64,000 bases of DNA from Citreicoccus inhibens (GTDB taxonomy: Bacteria; Myxococcota; Myxococcia; Myxococcales; Myxococcaceae), in contig NZ_JAHNZT010000034.1 in the NCBI RefSeq assembly GCF_019039035.1, positions 1-64,000 of the forward strand, in the 5' to 3' direction. The translations under genes and the position numbers were made by a program. Below are positions 16,467-30,457 of this stretch, one piece after another. The notes beneath the pieces were generated by a model that did not search any database, was not told the DNA's origin, and saw only the letters and a list, made by a program, of their open reading frames with translations. Positions within the stretch are counted from its first letter, which is position 1, and every line of letters starts with the position of its first letter.

Positions 16467-18440
16467 TCAGCTCGCGGGGGGCGGCCCGTTGCCCACGTGC
16501 GGCGAGGGCGCCTCCGTCTCGCGCGGGAGCCACACGTGGAAGGCGGAGCCCTTGCCCAGGACGCCCGCGGACTCCACCCAGATGCGTCCGCCGTGCTGCT
16601 CGACGATGCCCTGGCTGATGGTGAGCCCCAGGCCCAGGCCGCCGTACTTGCTGCCGTGCGCGCGACCGAAGCGCTCGAAGATGAGCGCCTGCTTCTCGCG
16701 GGGAATGCCCACGCCCTGGTCCTGCACGACGAGGTGCACGCCCGTGTCGCCATCGCGCAAGAGGCGCACCCGCACCTGTCCGCCTTCGGGCGAGTAGCGG
16801 ATGGCGTTGGACAGGAGATTGGTCAGCACCTGTTCCACGCGCCCGCGGTCCCACGTTCCTTCCAATGACTCGGGGCCCTCCACGGTCAGCTCGTGGGCCT
16901 GGGACAGCACGGCCATGCGGTCGCGCGTCTCGTTCACCAGCGTGCGCAGGTCGAACCGCTCCAGCTCCAACGACAAGCGGCCCGCTTGCAGCCGGCTGAT
17001 GTCGAGCAGGTCCTCCACCAGCTTGGCCATGCGGTCGATCTGCCGGTTGATGATCTTCAGCGACTTGCCCGGCCCGGCCTCGGTCTGCCCGCCCAGCTTG
17101 AGCAGCGCGAGGTGCGCGTGGCCCTTGGCCGCCGCCAGCGGGGTGCGCAGCTCGTGGCTCGCGGCGGCGAGGAAGGCGTCCTTGGCCTCGCTGGCCAGTC
17201 GCAGCGCCGTCTCCGCGCGCTGACGCTCGGTGATGTCGCGCGCCACGGAGATGAAGCGGCCGGGCCCCTCGTCGCCGGGGATGAACTGGAGCATCACCTC
17301 CACCGGCACCTCCGAGCCGTCACGTCGCCGGTGCGTGGTGGTGTACGTCTGCGAGGGCAGCGTGCCGGACATGAGCGGCGCGAGGAGCTTGCGGAAGCCC
17401 TCTTCGTCGAAGGCGCTCTCCACGTCGAGGATGCCCAGCCCCATCAGCTCCTCGACGGTGCCATGGAGCTGACGGGCCGCGCCCGCGTTGGCGTAGGTGA
17501 GCGTCAGCGAGTCCGGCGAGAACATGAGGACGCAGTCGAGCGTGGCATCCAGCGTGGCCTTGAAGCTCGCCAGGGATTGCTCGGCGCGGCGCTTGTCGTC
17601 GATGTCCGTGGCCACGGCGAGCCACCCCGCCACCCGGCCGTCCTCGTCCCGCTCCGGCACCGCGCGCGCCATGTGCCAGCGGTACACGCCATCGAAGCGC
17701 TTGAGGCGGAACTCCCGCTCCACGCGCAGGCCATGGCGCACCGCCTGGGTCCACGTGGTGCGCAGCCGCTCGCGATCCGCGGGGTGGACGTCCTCCAGGA
17801 AGGTGGCCAGCGACAGGGTCCGCTCACTGTGCCGTCCCGTGTAGTCGCGCCACGCGCGGTTCGCATACGTGAGCGTTCCATCCGCGCGCGCGGCCCACAT
17901 CGCCTCGGGCAGGGACTCGGTGAGCCGGCGGTAGCGCAGCTCGCTCAGTTGCTCCAGCGCCTCGCGCTCACGCTGACGCAGCAGCGCGCCCTGGCGTTGG
18001 ATCTGCTGCTCCTTGAGGAACAGGTCCACGAAGACGCTCACCTTCGAGCGGAGGATCTCCGGATCGAACGGCTTGAGGAGGTAGTCCACCGCCCCATGCG
18101 CGTAGCCCTTGAAGACATGGTCCGCGTCGCGGCTGAGCGCGGTGAGGAAGATGATGGGCGTGGTGCGGGTGCGCTCGCGCTGCTTGATGAGCGAGGCCGT
18201 CTGGAAGCCATCCATGCCCGGCATCTGCACGTCCATCAGGATGACGGCGAAGTCCCGATGAAGCAGGTGCTTGAGCGCCTCCTCGCCGCTGGTGGCGCGC
18301 ACGAGGTCCTGACCGAGCGGCTCGAGGATGGCCTCGAGGGCAAGCAGGTTGGACGGATGGTCGTCCACCAGCAGGATGCTGGCGCGAGACACCGCGGGCG
18401 GATTTCCCGCGCCTTCCTGGCCGTGTTCATTGGGCGTCAT
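16467..18440 (-). CDS. Hybrid sensor histidine kinase, REC-PAS-PAS-HisKA-HATPase
   Basis: A 657-residue soluble kinase. The receiver comes first (residues about 22-140, LLVDDHPSNLL, LMDVQMPGMDG with phospho-Asp, Lys in LLKPFD). A coiled linker leads to two PAS/PAC sensor domains (about 170-290 and 300-415), then HisKA with AASHELRTPLAAAKGH. HATPase follows with N box LLSNAIRYSPEGG, G1 DQGVGIP and G2 GLGLGLTIS. The ATG at 18440 follows the stop of the poly-HAMP kinase by eight bases, and the purines of that junction (TGAGGG) serve as ribosome site. The two are clearly one operon and probably form a relay in which the large kinase feeds this receiver, or the reverse. Confidence 0.9.
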   Translation of the reverse strand: MTPNEHGQEGAGNPPAVSRASILLVDDHPSNLLALEAILEPLGQDLVRATSGEEALKHLLHRDFAVILMDVQMPGMDGFQTASLIKQRERTRTTPIIFLTALSRDADHVFKGYAHGAVDYLLKPFDPEILRSKVSVFVDLFLKEQQIQRQGALLRQREREALEQLSELRYRRLTESLPEAMWAARADGTLTYANRAWRDYTGRHSERTLSLATFLEDVHPADRERLRTTWTQAVRHGLRVEREFRLKRFDGVYRWHMARAVPERDEDGRVAGWLAVATDIDDKRRAEQSLASFKATLDATLDCVLMFSPDSLTLTYANAGAARQLHGTVEELMGLGILDVESAFDEEGFRKLLAPLMSGTLPSQTYTTTHRRRDGSEVPVEVMLQFIPGDEGPGRFISVARDITERQRAETALRLASEAKDAFLAAASHELRTPLAAAKGHAHLALLKLGGQTEAGPGKSLKIINRQIDRMAKLVEDLLDISRLQAGRLSLELERFDLRTLVNETRDRMAVLSQAHELTVEGPESLEGTWDRGRVEQVLTNLLSNAIRYSPEGGQVRVRLLRDGDTGVHLVVQDQGVGIPREKQALIFERFGRAHGSKYGGLGLGLTISQGIVEQHGGRIWVESAGVLGKGSAFHVWLPRETEAPSPHVGNGPPPAS

Positions 18441-18448
18441 ACCCACCC

Positions 18449-24253
<5,805 letters not shown>

Positions 24254-24451
24254 GGCTGAAACCTCGGGTCGGAGATGTACGTTGCGAAGATGCGCAGCGG
24301 AGGGACGGGCTGCCTGAATCTCCAGGAAGTACGCGGGTTTGTCGATTCCAAAGGCCAGCAATTCACCCAAATGCTTTGAGCTGAACAATCCTGATGAAGT
24401 GCCCCCGACTCTCCGTGCAACACATGGAGCGCGGATGCCTTGTCCTGGGGC

Positions 24452-25369
24452 TCAGGGCGCGGGGGCCGTGCAGGGGAACCCGTCGCAGGCATGCACGTAG
24501 AGCGCGCGGCCGAGCAGGCGGCGGGCCGGGGCGCGAGGGCGCGAGGGCGCGGCCCGCGAGGTGCCCAGGCGGACATCCAGGATGAAGGATGCCTGGGGCG
24601 CGCCGGCGTCAGGGGGCGTGCCCGCGACGCAGGCCACGAGCACCTCGGACGGCGCATCGAGCCACCAGAGCGACTCCACCGGGCAGGGCGGCGCGCGCTC
24701 GGGAAGCAGCGGCGTCAGCGTGCGGGCTTCGTAGGCCAACACCCACCCGCCCCACACCACGGTGGCCAGGGTGCCGCCAGGGCCCACGGACAGCCGGCCT
24801 CCGGGCCCCGGCAGCATCACCTGGCCGAGCACGGCCCCCTCGGGCGACACGGAGACGAGCTGGCCCGAGGCATCCAGCGCGAGCACGCCCGAGGCATGCC
24901 CCGCGAGCGACACGGGCGGAGAGAAGTCCCCCACGGGGCGCAGCGCGCCGCCCTCCTCGCGCAGCAGGCGATGGCCCGCCGCGACCCAGAGGCGCTGGGC
25001 GCCATCGAACGTGAGCGCCGTGGCGCCGGGGACCTCCTCGCGGAACAGGCCGCCCTGGAGATCGCACACGGCCACCACGCGCGGGCCGAACACCGCCGCG
25101 CGCGAGGCATCTGGAGAGACGGCCCACCCCAGCCGCGTGCGCTCTCCCAGCGCGCGAAACAGGCAGCGATTGAGCGCGCCGAGATTCGTGTCGCTGGAGG
25201 GCGAGACGATGACGAAGGGCAGGCTGGACGAGACGACGTAGAGCAGCAGCCCGAGCGCGGCGGAGGAGACGACCGTCAGCGACCACGCGCGGAGCTGGGC
25301 GAGCGCGAACGACCGTCCCGGCGCACGCGCCGCGCGCCTCTGCGCCCCCGGACCGTCACGTCCACTCAC
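24452..25369 (-). CDS. Membrane-anchored beta-propeller-like protein, unknown function
   Basis: A 305-residue protein with a basic N-tail, one transmembrane helix (LTVVSSAALGLLLYVVSSSLPFV), and a repetitive all-beta extracytoplasmic part. That part has blocks resembling WD/YVTN blades (GWAVSPDASRAAVFG, ATALTFDGAQRLWVA, SGVLALDASGQLVSV, GRLSVGPGGTLATVV). Two Cys pairs near the end (CPVESL...VACVAG and CDGFPC) may form disulfides. No enzyme motif is present. The start is GTG at 25369 with GGGGAGGAG five bases upstream; the open frame continues far upstream over the neighbouring gene and is ignored. The function is not recognised. Confidence 0.72.
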   Translation of the reverse strand: MSGRDGPGAQRRAARAPGRSFALAQLRAWSLTVVSSAALGLLLYVVSSSLPFVIVSPSSDTNLGALNRCLFRALGERTRLGWAVSPDASRAAVFGPRVVAVCDLQGGLFREEVPGATALTFDGAQRLWVAAGHRLLREEGGALRPVGDFSPPVSLAGHASGVLALDASGQLVSVSPEGAVLGQVMLPGPGGRLSVGPGGTLATVVWGGWVLAYEARTLTPLLPERAPPCPVESLWWLDAPSEVLVACVAGTPPDAGAPQASFILDVRLGTSRAAPSRPRAPARRLLGRALYVHACDGFPCTAPAP

Positions 25370-25552
25370 CGCCACTCCTCCCCACGCTCGCCGCGCGCGG
25401 GCATGCGGGGCAGCACACCACAGCGCCCGGGCAGCGGGAATCCAGCCGGGGCAGGCCGCCGGGCTGCCGATGCCCAGAACGTCCGCCCTTGGCTTGTCCC
25501 ATCCGTCCGTGTCCGCACCTTTGCGCCTGGTAACGCAGCAAAGGAGCCAACC

Positions 25553-26584
25553 ATGCGCCGCACTCTCACCGCAGCAGCCCTCGCCTTCAGCTTCGTGCTC
25601 GCGACCCACGCCTCCGCCGCGCCCCAGGGAGGGAGCGCCACGGGCACGCAGGGGGGAACGGGCCAGTCGGGAACTTCTTCCTCGACCGGCGACACCACCG
25701 GAGGTTCCATCTCCACGCCCCCGAGCACCACGGGTGACTCCACCTCCTCCGGGGTGGACGTGGGCACCGGCGGCTCGGGCTCGTCCATGACGACGGATGG
25801 CGGGACGGGCGGCGCCGGGTCCACGGGCACGGGCACCAGCACCGGCGGTGGCACGCAGGGCACCACCGGCACGGGCACGACGGGCTCCGGGACGAGCAAC
25901 CCGGGTTCCACGGGCACCTATGGCGGGAGCAATGGCGCGGGCAGCACGGGCACCACGGGCGGTGGCACGGGGGGCTCGGGCAGCACGGGGACCCTGGGCA
26001 ATGACTCCACCGGCACGGGCGGTACCGGGACCCCGCCCGCGAGCCTGGATGGACAGGACACGGTGAACCCCGGCGGCACGGGCCAGGGGGGCACCGGCAC
26101 GAGCGGTGGAGGCACGTCGAGCGGCTCGGGGACGAGTGGTGGCGGGGGTCGGGCCGAGGCCGCGGGCAGCCGCGCGGACTCCGCGGTGGCGCTGCGCCAA
26201 GGGGCGACCGAGTTAGAGCCACTGCAGCACGAGGTCTCCCAGCTGAGAGCCACGGTGCACTCGCTCCAGCAACAGGTGACCTCTCTGCGACGCGAGAACG
26301 CGGGCACGGGGGGCTCGGGCGGCGCGGTGAAGGCCAGCCCGAGGACCGTGGTGGCCAGCGTGGTGATGGAGGGCCAGGTGGCCGCGGTGGGCAGGGACCG
26401 GCTGGCGCTGCGCGACAGTGAGTCGGGCGCCATCTACGACCTGCGCACGGGCCAGGGCTCGCCGCTCATCCAGGGGCTGCCCCCCGGGAGTCAGGTGCGC
26501 GCGGCCTACAACCTGACCGCCAACGGGGACAACTACCTGACCCGCGTGCTCGTGCTGCCGCAGCAGCGCGTGGCGCCGCGGTAA
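25553..26584 (+). CDS. Exported Gly/Ser/Thr-rich low-complexity protein with coiled coil
   Basis: A 343-residue protein with a clear signal peptide (RRTLTAAALAFSFVLATHASA). About 190 residues composed almost only of Gly, Ser and Thr follow (GTGGSGS-type repeats), then a short heptad coiled coil (LEPLQHEVSQLRATVHSLQQ) and a C-terminal beta-domain (VEGQVA-like strand VVMEGQVAAVGRDRLALRD, ending YLTRVLVL). The layout suggests a flexible surface or envelope protein with an oligomerising C-terminal head. AAGGAG lies seven bases before the ATG. No family is recognised. The low-complexity part could be wrongly called alone, but the flanking ordered domains support a real gene. Confidence 0.8.
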   Translation: MRRTLTAAALAFSFVLATHASAAPQGGSATGTQGGTGQSGTSSSTGDTTGGSISTPPSTTGDSTSSGVDVGTGGSGSSMTTDGGTGGAGSTGTGTSTGGGTQGTTGTGTTGSGTSNPGSTGTYGGSNGAGSTGTTGGGTGGSGSTGTLGNDSTGTGGTGTPPASLDGQDTVNPGGTGQGGTGTSGGGTSSGSGTSGGGGRAEAAGSRADSAVALRQGATELEPLQHEVSQLRATVHSLQQQVTSLRRENAGTGGSGGAVKASPRTVVASVVMEGQVAAVGRDRLALRDSESGAIYDLRTGQGSPLIQGLPPGSQVRAAYNLTANGDNYLTRVLVLPQQRVAPR

Positions 26585-26602
26585 CGCGAACGCCGCGAGG
26601 AA

Positions 26603-26634
26603 GTCGGCCGCCGGGGTCCGCCTCGGCGGCCGAC
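26603..26634. terminator. Hairpin between convergent genes
   Basis: 11-bp arms GTCGGCCGCCG (26603-26613) and CGGCGGCCGAC (26624-26634), ten-base loop. It lies just after the Gly/Ser-rich protein gene and before the convergent 79-codon gene. Probable bidirectional terminator. Confidence 0.65.
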
Positions 26635-26641
26635 GCGCGTC

Positions 26642-26881
26642 TCAGCGTCCGCCGTCGGGCTTCTTCGCCGCGCCATCCGCCAGGCGGCGAAGCTTCGCGG
26701 CGAAGGGGCTCTCCTCGCCCGCGGACGACGGAGGACCGCCCGACAGCCGCTCCCGGCGAGTCGCCGCGAGTCCACCTTCTGGCGGCCCCTCGACGCCTTC
26801 CTTCTCGAAGCGGTCCTGCCCCCCCAGCACCCGGCCCACGGGGCGGGATGAGCTGACGCGGCGGTTGGTATCCACGGGCAT
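26642..26881 (-). CDS. Small hydrophilic protein, unknown function
   Basis: A 79-residue charged, Gly/Arg-rich protein (MPVDTNRRVSSSRPVGRVLG at the start, FAAKLRRLADGAAKK near the end). No signal or membrane helix and no family recognised; it is probably disordered. A textbook ribosome site GGAGG lies seven bases before the ATG, and the gene follows the E2-like gene by 26 bases on the same strand, so it is probably its operon partner. Confidence 0.62.
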   Translation of the reverse strand: MPVDTNRRVSSSRPVGRVLGGQDRFEKEGVEGPPEGGLAATRRERLSGGPPSSAGEESPFAAKLRRLADGAAKKPDGGR

Positions 26882-26907
26882 GGCGGCGCCTCCGGCTGTC
26901 CCCTCTT

Positions 26908-27753
26908 CTACCCCGGCGCCAGGCCGCGCGCACCCCAGGCGCGCTCGGGGTCCTCCAGCGCCTCGCCCAGATGGCGCAGCACGCGCGCGGCCAGCGTCAC
27001 GTCGATGAGCCGCGCATCCCAGGTGCACGTCAACGTCAGGAGATTGCCCGGCACCAGCGCGCCGTCCTCCAGCACGGGCTCGTCGCGCACCGAGCCGGGA
27101 GCGAGCAACAGCGGCACCCGCGTGTACGGCGCCAGCGCCACATAGCCGCGCTCCAGCCCCAGCGAGCCCAGGTTGGTCACCACCACCGAGCCGAAGGGGT
27201 CCCGGGGCATGCCCACCGCGCGCAGGTCCACGTTCAGCCCGAACCAGACGAAGGACAGCAGCCGCAGCGCCGGCCCCATCAGCCAGCCGGGGAGCCGAGA
27301 GGAGCGGCGCTTGCCTCGCTCGATGACGGCGTCGCGGCGGGCGCGGACCTGGGACACGCGCGCCTCGAGCTGCTCGGCCATCGCCTCCAGCGACATCGCG
27401 TCCGCGCGGTGCACGGTGGCGGTGGTGAGGTCCACGCGGCCGGTGCCCTGGGCGGGCTGCGCCACCATCACGCACACGCCCACGTCCCGGCGCTGCCACG
27501 GGCGGTTGCGGCGCAGCAGCACGTTCGCCTCGGGGTAGCGGGCGAGCGCGTCCGCCGCGGCCTTGGCCACCAGGTGCGTCACCGTGAGGCGTGGACCCGA
27601 GTCCCTCCGCAGCGCGGCCATGAAGGCCAGCGCGCGCTCCATGCGGACCTCCAACGACGCATACGCGCTGGGGTCGCGCGGCGTGCGCCACGTGCCCAGC
27701 GCGAGCTTGCGAAAGGCGCTGGGGGTCCGCGCCGGCTGGAGGTCCAGGTTCAC
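26908..27753 (-). CDS. E2-type acyltransferase-fold protein lacking the catalytic histidine
   Basis: A 281-residue protein resembling the catalytic domain of 2-oxoacid dehydrogenase E2 (chloramphenicol acetyltransferase fold), with no lipoyl or subunit-binding domain. Family landmarks are TVTHLVAKAAADALARYPE at about 60-78, the strand SVVVTNLGSLGLERGY, and the C-terminal block WDARLIDVTLAARVLRHL. In active E2 enzymes that last block reads DHRxxDG; here it is DARLIDV, so the essential His is Ala and Gly is Val. It is therefore probably not an acyltransferase, and may bind an acyl or cofactor ligand or have a structural role. A central hydrophobic stretch (MGPALRLLSFVWFGLNV) may contact the membrane. 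Divergent from the DUF1684 gene. Confidence 0.75.
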   Translation of the reverse strand: MNLDLQPARTPSAFRKLALGTWRTPRDPSAYASLEVRMERALAFMAALRRDSGPRLTVTHLVAKAAADALARYPEANVLLRRNRPWQRRDVGVCVMVAQPAQGTGRVDLTTATVHRADAMSLEAMAEQLEARVSQVRARRDAVIERGKRRSSRLPGWLMGPALRLLSFVWFGLNVDLRAVGMPRDPFGSVVVTNLGSLGLERGYVALAPYTRVPLLLAPGSVRDEPVLEDGALVPGNLLTLTCTWDARLIDVTLAARVLRHLGEALEDPERAWGARGLAPG

Positions 27754-27805
27754 GCTCGGCTCCGGGCCATCGCACGCCCGAGACTCCCCTGCAACCCACC
27801 TCCCG

Positions 27806-27820
27806 CCCTGTTAGACAGGG
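27806..27820. promoter_or_regulatory. Operator-like palindrome in divergent intergenic region
   Basis: CCCTGT-TAG-ACAGGG, perfect 6-bp arms, midway between the divergent E2-like gene (start 27753) and DUF1684 gene (start 27859). It could be a repressor site controlling both, or a chance palindrome. Confidence 0.35.
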
Positions 27821-27858
27821 AGCCGCAGGCCGGTCCCTCTCGCTTCGAGGCCCTTCCC

Positions 27859-28782
27859 ATGAGCCCCCTCGCCCTCGCTCTCGCCCTGTCCCTCCACGCC
27901 ACCCCGCAGCCGCCCAAGAAGGCCCCGCCGCCTCCGGCCGCGAAGGCGGCGGCCCCCGCGGAAGATGTCACCACGGCCACGCGCGCCTGGAACGAGAGCC
28001 GCATCCAGCGGCTGACGTCGGAGGATGGCTGGCTCACCCTGGTGGGCCTCTCGTGGCTGAAGGAGGGCGAGCAGACCGCCGGCTCCGCGCCGAACAGCGC
28101 CGTGCCGCTCCCCGCCTCCACGCCGGCCCGGGTGGGCACCTTCACGCGCACGGGCGAGGCCGTCACCTTCCAGCCCGCGCCGGGCGTGACGCTCACGCGC
28201 AACGGCCTGCCATTCACCGGCGGGGCGCTCCAGTCGGACGCGAAGGGCGAGCCGGACGTGCTCAAGGTGGGCAGCGTCACGTTCCAGGTCATCAAGCGCG
28301 GGGACCGGTTGGGCGTGCGCGTGAAGGACTCGGAGGCCCCCACGCGCAAGGCGTTCCACGGCATCCCCGTGTATGAGCCGAGCGCCGCGTGGCGCGTGCA
28401 GGCGCGCCTGGAGCCCGCGGCCGCGCCCCACACGCTCGCCGTCCCCAACGTGCTGGGCATGGTGGAGGAGATGCCGTCGCCGGGCACGTTGGTGTTCACG
28501 GTGAACGGCAAGGAGTACCGCCTGATGCCCGTCATCGAGGAGGGCGCCAACCAGCTCTTCATCATCTTCGCCGACGAGACCAACCGCGACACCACCTACG
28601 GCGCGGGCCGCTTCCTCTCCGCGGAGTTGCCGGACAAGGACGGACGCGTGACGTTGGATTTCAATCGCGCGTACAACCCGCCCTGCGCGTTCACGCGCTT
28701 CGCCACCTGCCCGCTGCCGCCGCGTGGCAACCGGCTGGCCCTGCGCGTGGAGGCGGGCGAGAAGCGCGCGGGCGACCACTGA
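27859..28782 (+). CDS. Secreted DUF1684 protein
   Basis: A 307-residue protein with a short signal (SPLALALALSLHA) and a Pro/Lys linker. The full DUF1684 domain follows, starting WNESRIQRLTSEDGWLTLVG and ending with the diagnostic DFNRAYNPPCAFTRFATCPL. Its conserved Tyr, Asn, Cys and Phe residues suggest an active or ligand site. The family is common in Bacteroidetes, actinobacteria and myxobacteria and its function is unknown. GAGG lies nine bases before the ATG. Confidence 0.88.
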   Translation: MSPLALALALSLHATPQPPKKAPPPPAAKAAAPAEDVTTATRAWNESRIQRLTSEDGWLTLVGLSWLKEGEQTAGSAPNSAVPLPASTPARVGTFTRTGEAVTFQPAPGVTLTRNGLPFTGGALQSDAKGEPDVLKVGSVTFQVIKRGDRLGVRVKDSEAPTRKAFHGIPVYEPSAAWRVQARLEPAAAPHTLAVPNVLGMVEEMPSPGTLVFTVNGKEYRLMPVIEEGANQLFIIFADETNRDTTYGAGRFLSAELPDKDGRVTLDFNRAYNPPCAFTRFATCPLPPRGNRLALRVEAGEKRAGDH

Positions 28783-28870
28783 CGGACACCGCGGGGGGCA
28801 TCCGCCCGGCCGTGCGCTCGCGGAGGATTTGAGGGGTGCGCGGCGCGGCTCCATTTGAGACGCTGGGGCC

Positions 28871-30457
28871 GTGCTCCTCGAGATGCCCCTTCTCATTGGC
28901 CTCATGGTGGCGGCCATCGCGTTGGCCATCGCGGCCAAGCGCGTGCGCGTGCCCTACAACGTCGCGCTGGTCGTGGGCGGACTGCTCATCTCGGTGGGAC
29001 ACCTGCTGCCGGGCGTGCCCCCTCTGAATCCGGAGGTGGTGTTCCTGGTCTGCCTGCCGCTGCTCCTGTTCGAGGGCGGCATCACCGCGGACCTGGCGAG
29101 CATCCGCGCCAACGCCGCGCCCATCAGCCTCCTGTCCACGCTGGGCATGGTGCTGGCCATTGGCGCGACGGGCGGCATGCTCCACGCGCTGGTGGGCCTG
29201 GACTGGGGCCCCGCGCTGCTGCTGGGCGCCATCCTGTCCGTCACGGACACCGTCTCCATCCTCTACGCGTTCCGCAAGGCGCCGGTGCCCGCGCGGCTGT
29301 CCGGAATCGTGCAGGGCGAGAGCCTCTTCAACGACGGCACCGCGCTGGTGGCGTACTCGGCCATCGCGGCGGTGGTGGCGGGAGGCGCGCCGCCCACGCT
29401 GGCGTCCATGGGCGCGCGCATGGTGCTGGCGTCCATGGGCGGCGCCGTGGTGGGCCTGTCCCTGGGCATGCTGGGCGCGTTCATCATCCGCCGCACCGAG
29501 GAGCCGCTGGCGGACATCATGGTGACCACGGCCGTGGCGCTCGCCTCGTACGTGCTCGCCGAGCAGCTGCACCTGTCCGGCGCCATCTCCGCCGTCACCT
29601 CGGGCCTCGCGGTGGGCGTGACGTTGCATCGCGACGTGACGCCGCAGAGCCAGCTCTCCATCCACACCTTCTGGGAGTACGTCGCCTTCGGGGTGAACAC
29701 CTTCCTGTTCCTCTCCGTGGGGCTCACCACGCACCCCGGCGACCTGCGCGGCTATCTGCCCGGGGTGGGGCTGGCGGTGCTCAGCGTCTTCGTGGGGCGC
29801 GCGGTGGGCGTGTACATCCCCTTCCTCTTGCTGCGCTGGCTGCGGCCCGCGGAGAGCATCCCGCCGCGCTGGCAGCACGTCTTCCTGGTGGGCAACATCA
29901 AGGGCGCGCTGTCCATCGGTCTGGCGCTGGGCATGCCCGAGTCCACGCCCTCGCGCGAGCAGCTCGTGGCGCTCTCGTTCGGCGTCACGCTGGTGTCGCT
30001 GGTGGGCCAGGGCCTGCTCCTGACGGGCGCGCTCAAGAAGCTGGGCCTCATCCAAGAGGACGCGGTGGCGCTGGCCATGGCGGAGCAGCGCGGAAGGCTC
30101 ATCGCGAGCCGCGCGGCGCACGTGGAGCTGGAGGCGCTGCACTCGCAGGGGCTGCTGCCGCGCGGGGCCTATGAGCACCTGCGCAGCGAGTACCAGGTGA
30201 ACATCGCGCGCGCGGAGCGGGAGCTGCGCCGAATCGGGGAGCAGCACCTCGCGGAGGGCGCGCGTGACTTGCTGGCCATGCGCCGGCGGCTCATCGACGC
30301 GGAGCGCACCGCGCTTCAGGGCGCGCGGCGCAACGGGCTCATCCCCGAGGCCACCGCGGAGCACATGCTCGGGCAGCTCGACGAGCGCATCCTGGATTTG
30401 GAGCACGTGCTGCGCGGCCGCGCGGACTCGGACACTCAGAAGGAGCACGCGTCATGA
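28871..30457 (+). CDS. CPA1-family cation/proton antiporter (NhaP-like)
   Basis: A 528-residue inner-membrane antiporter exchanging Na+ or K+ for H+. About twelve helices span residues 5-400, with CPA1 signatures LPLLLFEGGI, GAILSVTDTVSILY and GESLFNDGTALVAYS (ion-binding Asp of the ND motif). A soluble helical C-tail of about 120 residues (ESL... MAEQRGRLIASRAAHVELEAL) probably carries regulation. The GTG at 28871 is taken as start; ATG at 28883 is in frame and possible. Its stop overlaps the start of the TrkA-cNMP gene (ATGA), which makes that protein the probable cytoplasmic regulator of this antiporter. Confidence 0.9.
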   Translation: MLLEMPLLIGLMVAAIALAIAAKRVRVPYNVALVVGGLLISVGHLLPGVPPLNPEVVFLVCLPLLLFEGGITADLASIRANAAPISLLSTLGMVLAIGATGGMLHALVGLDWGPALLLGAILSVTDTVSILYAFRKAPVPARLSGIVQGESLFNDGTALVAYSAIAAVVAGGAPPTLASMGARMVLASMGGAVVGLSLGMLGAFIIRRTEEPLADIMVTTAVALASYVLAEQLHLSGAISAVTSGLAVGVTLHRDVTPQSQLSIHTFWEYVAFGVNTFLFLSVGLTTHPGDLRGYLPGVGLAVLSVFVGRAVGVYIPFLLLRWLRPAESIPPRWQHVFLVGNIKGALSIGLALGMPESTPSREQLVALSFGVTLVSLVGQGLLLTGALKKLGLIQEDAVALAMAEQRGRLIASRAAHVELEALHSQGLLPRGAYEHLRSEYQVNIARAERELRRIGEQHLAEGARDLLAMRRRLIDAERTALQGARRNGLIPEATAEHMLGQLDERILDLEHVLRGRADSDTQKEHAS

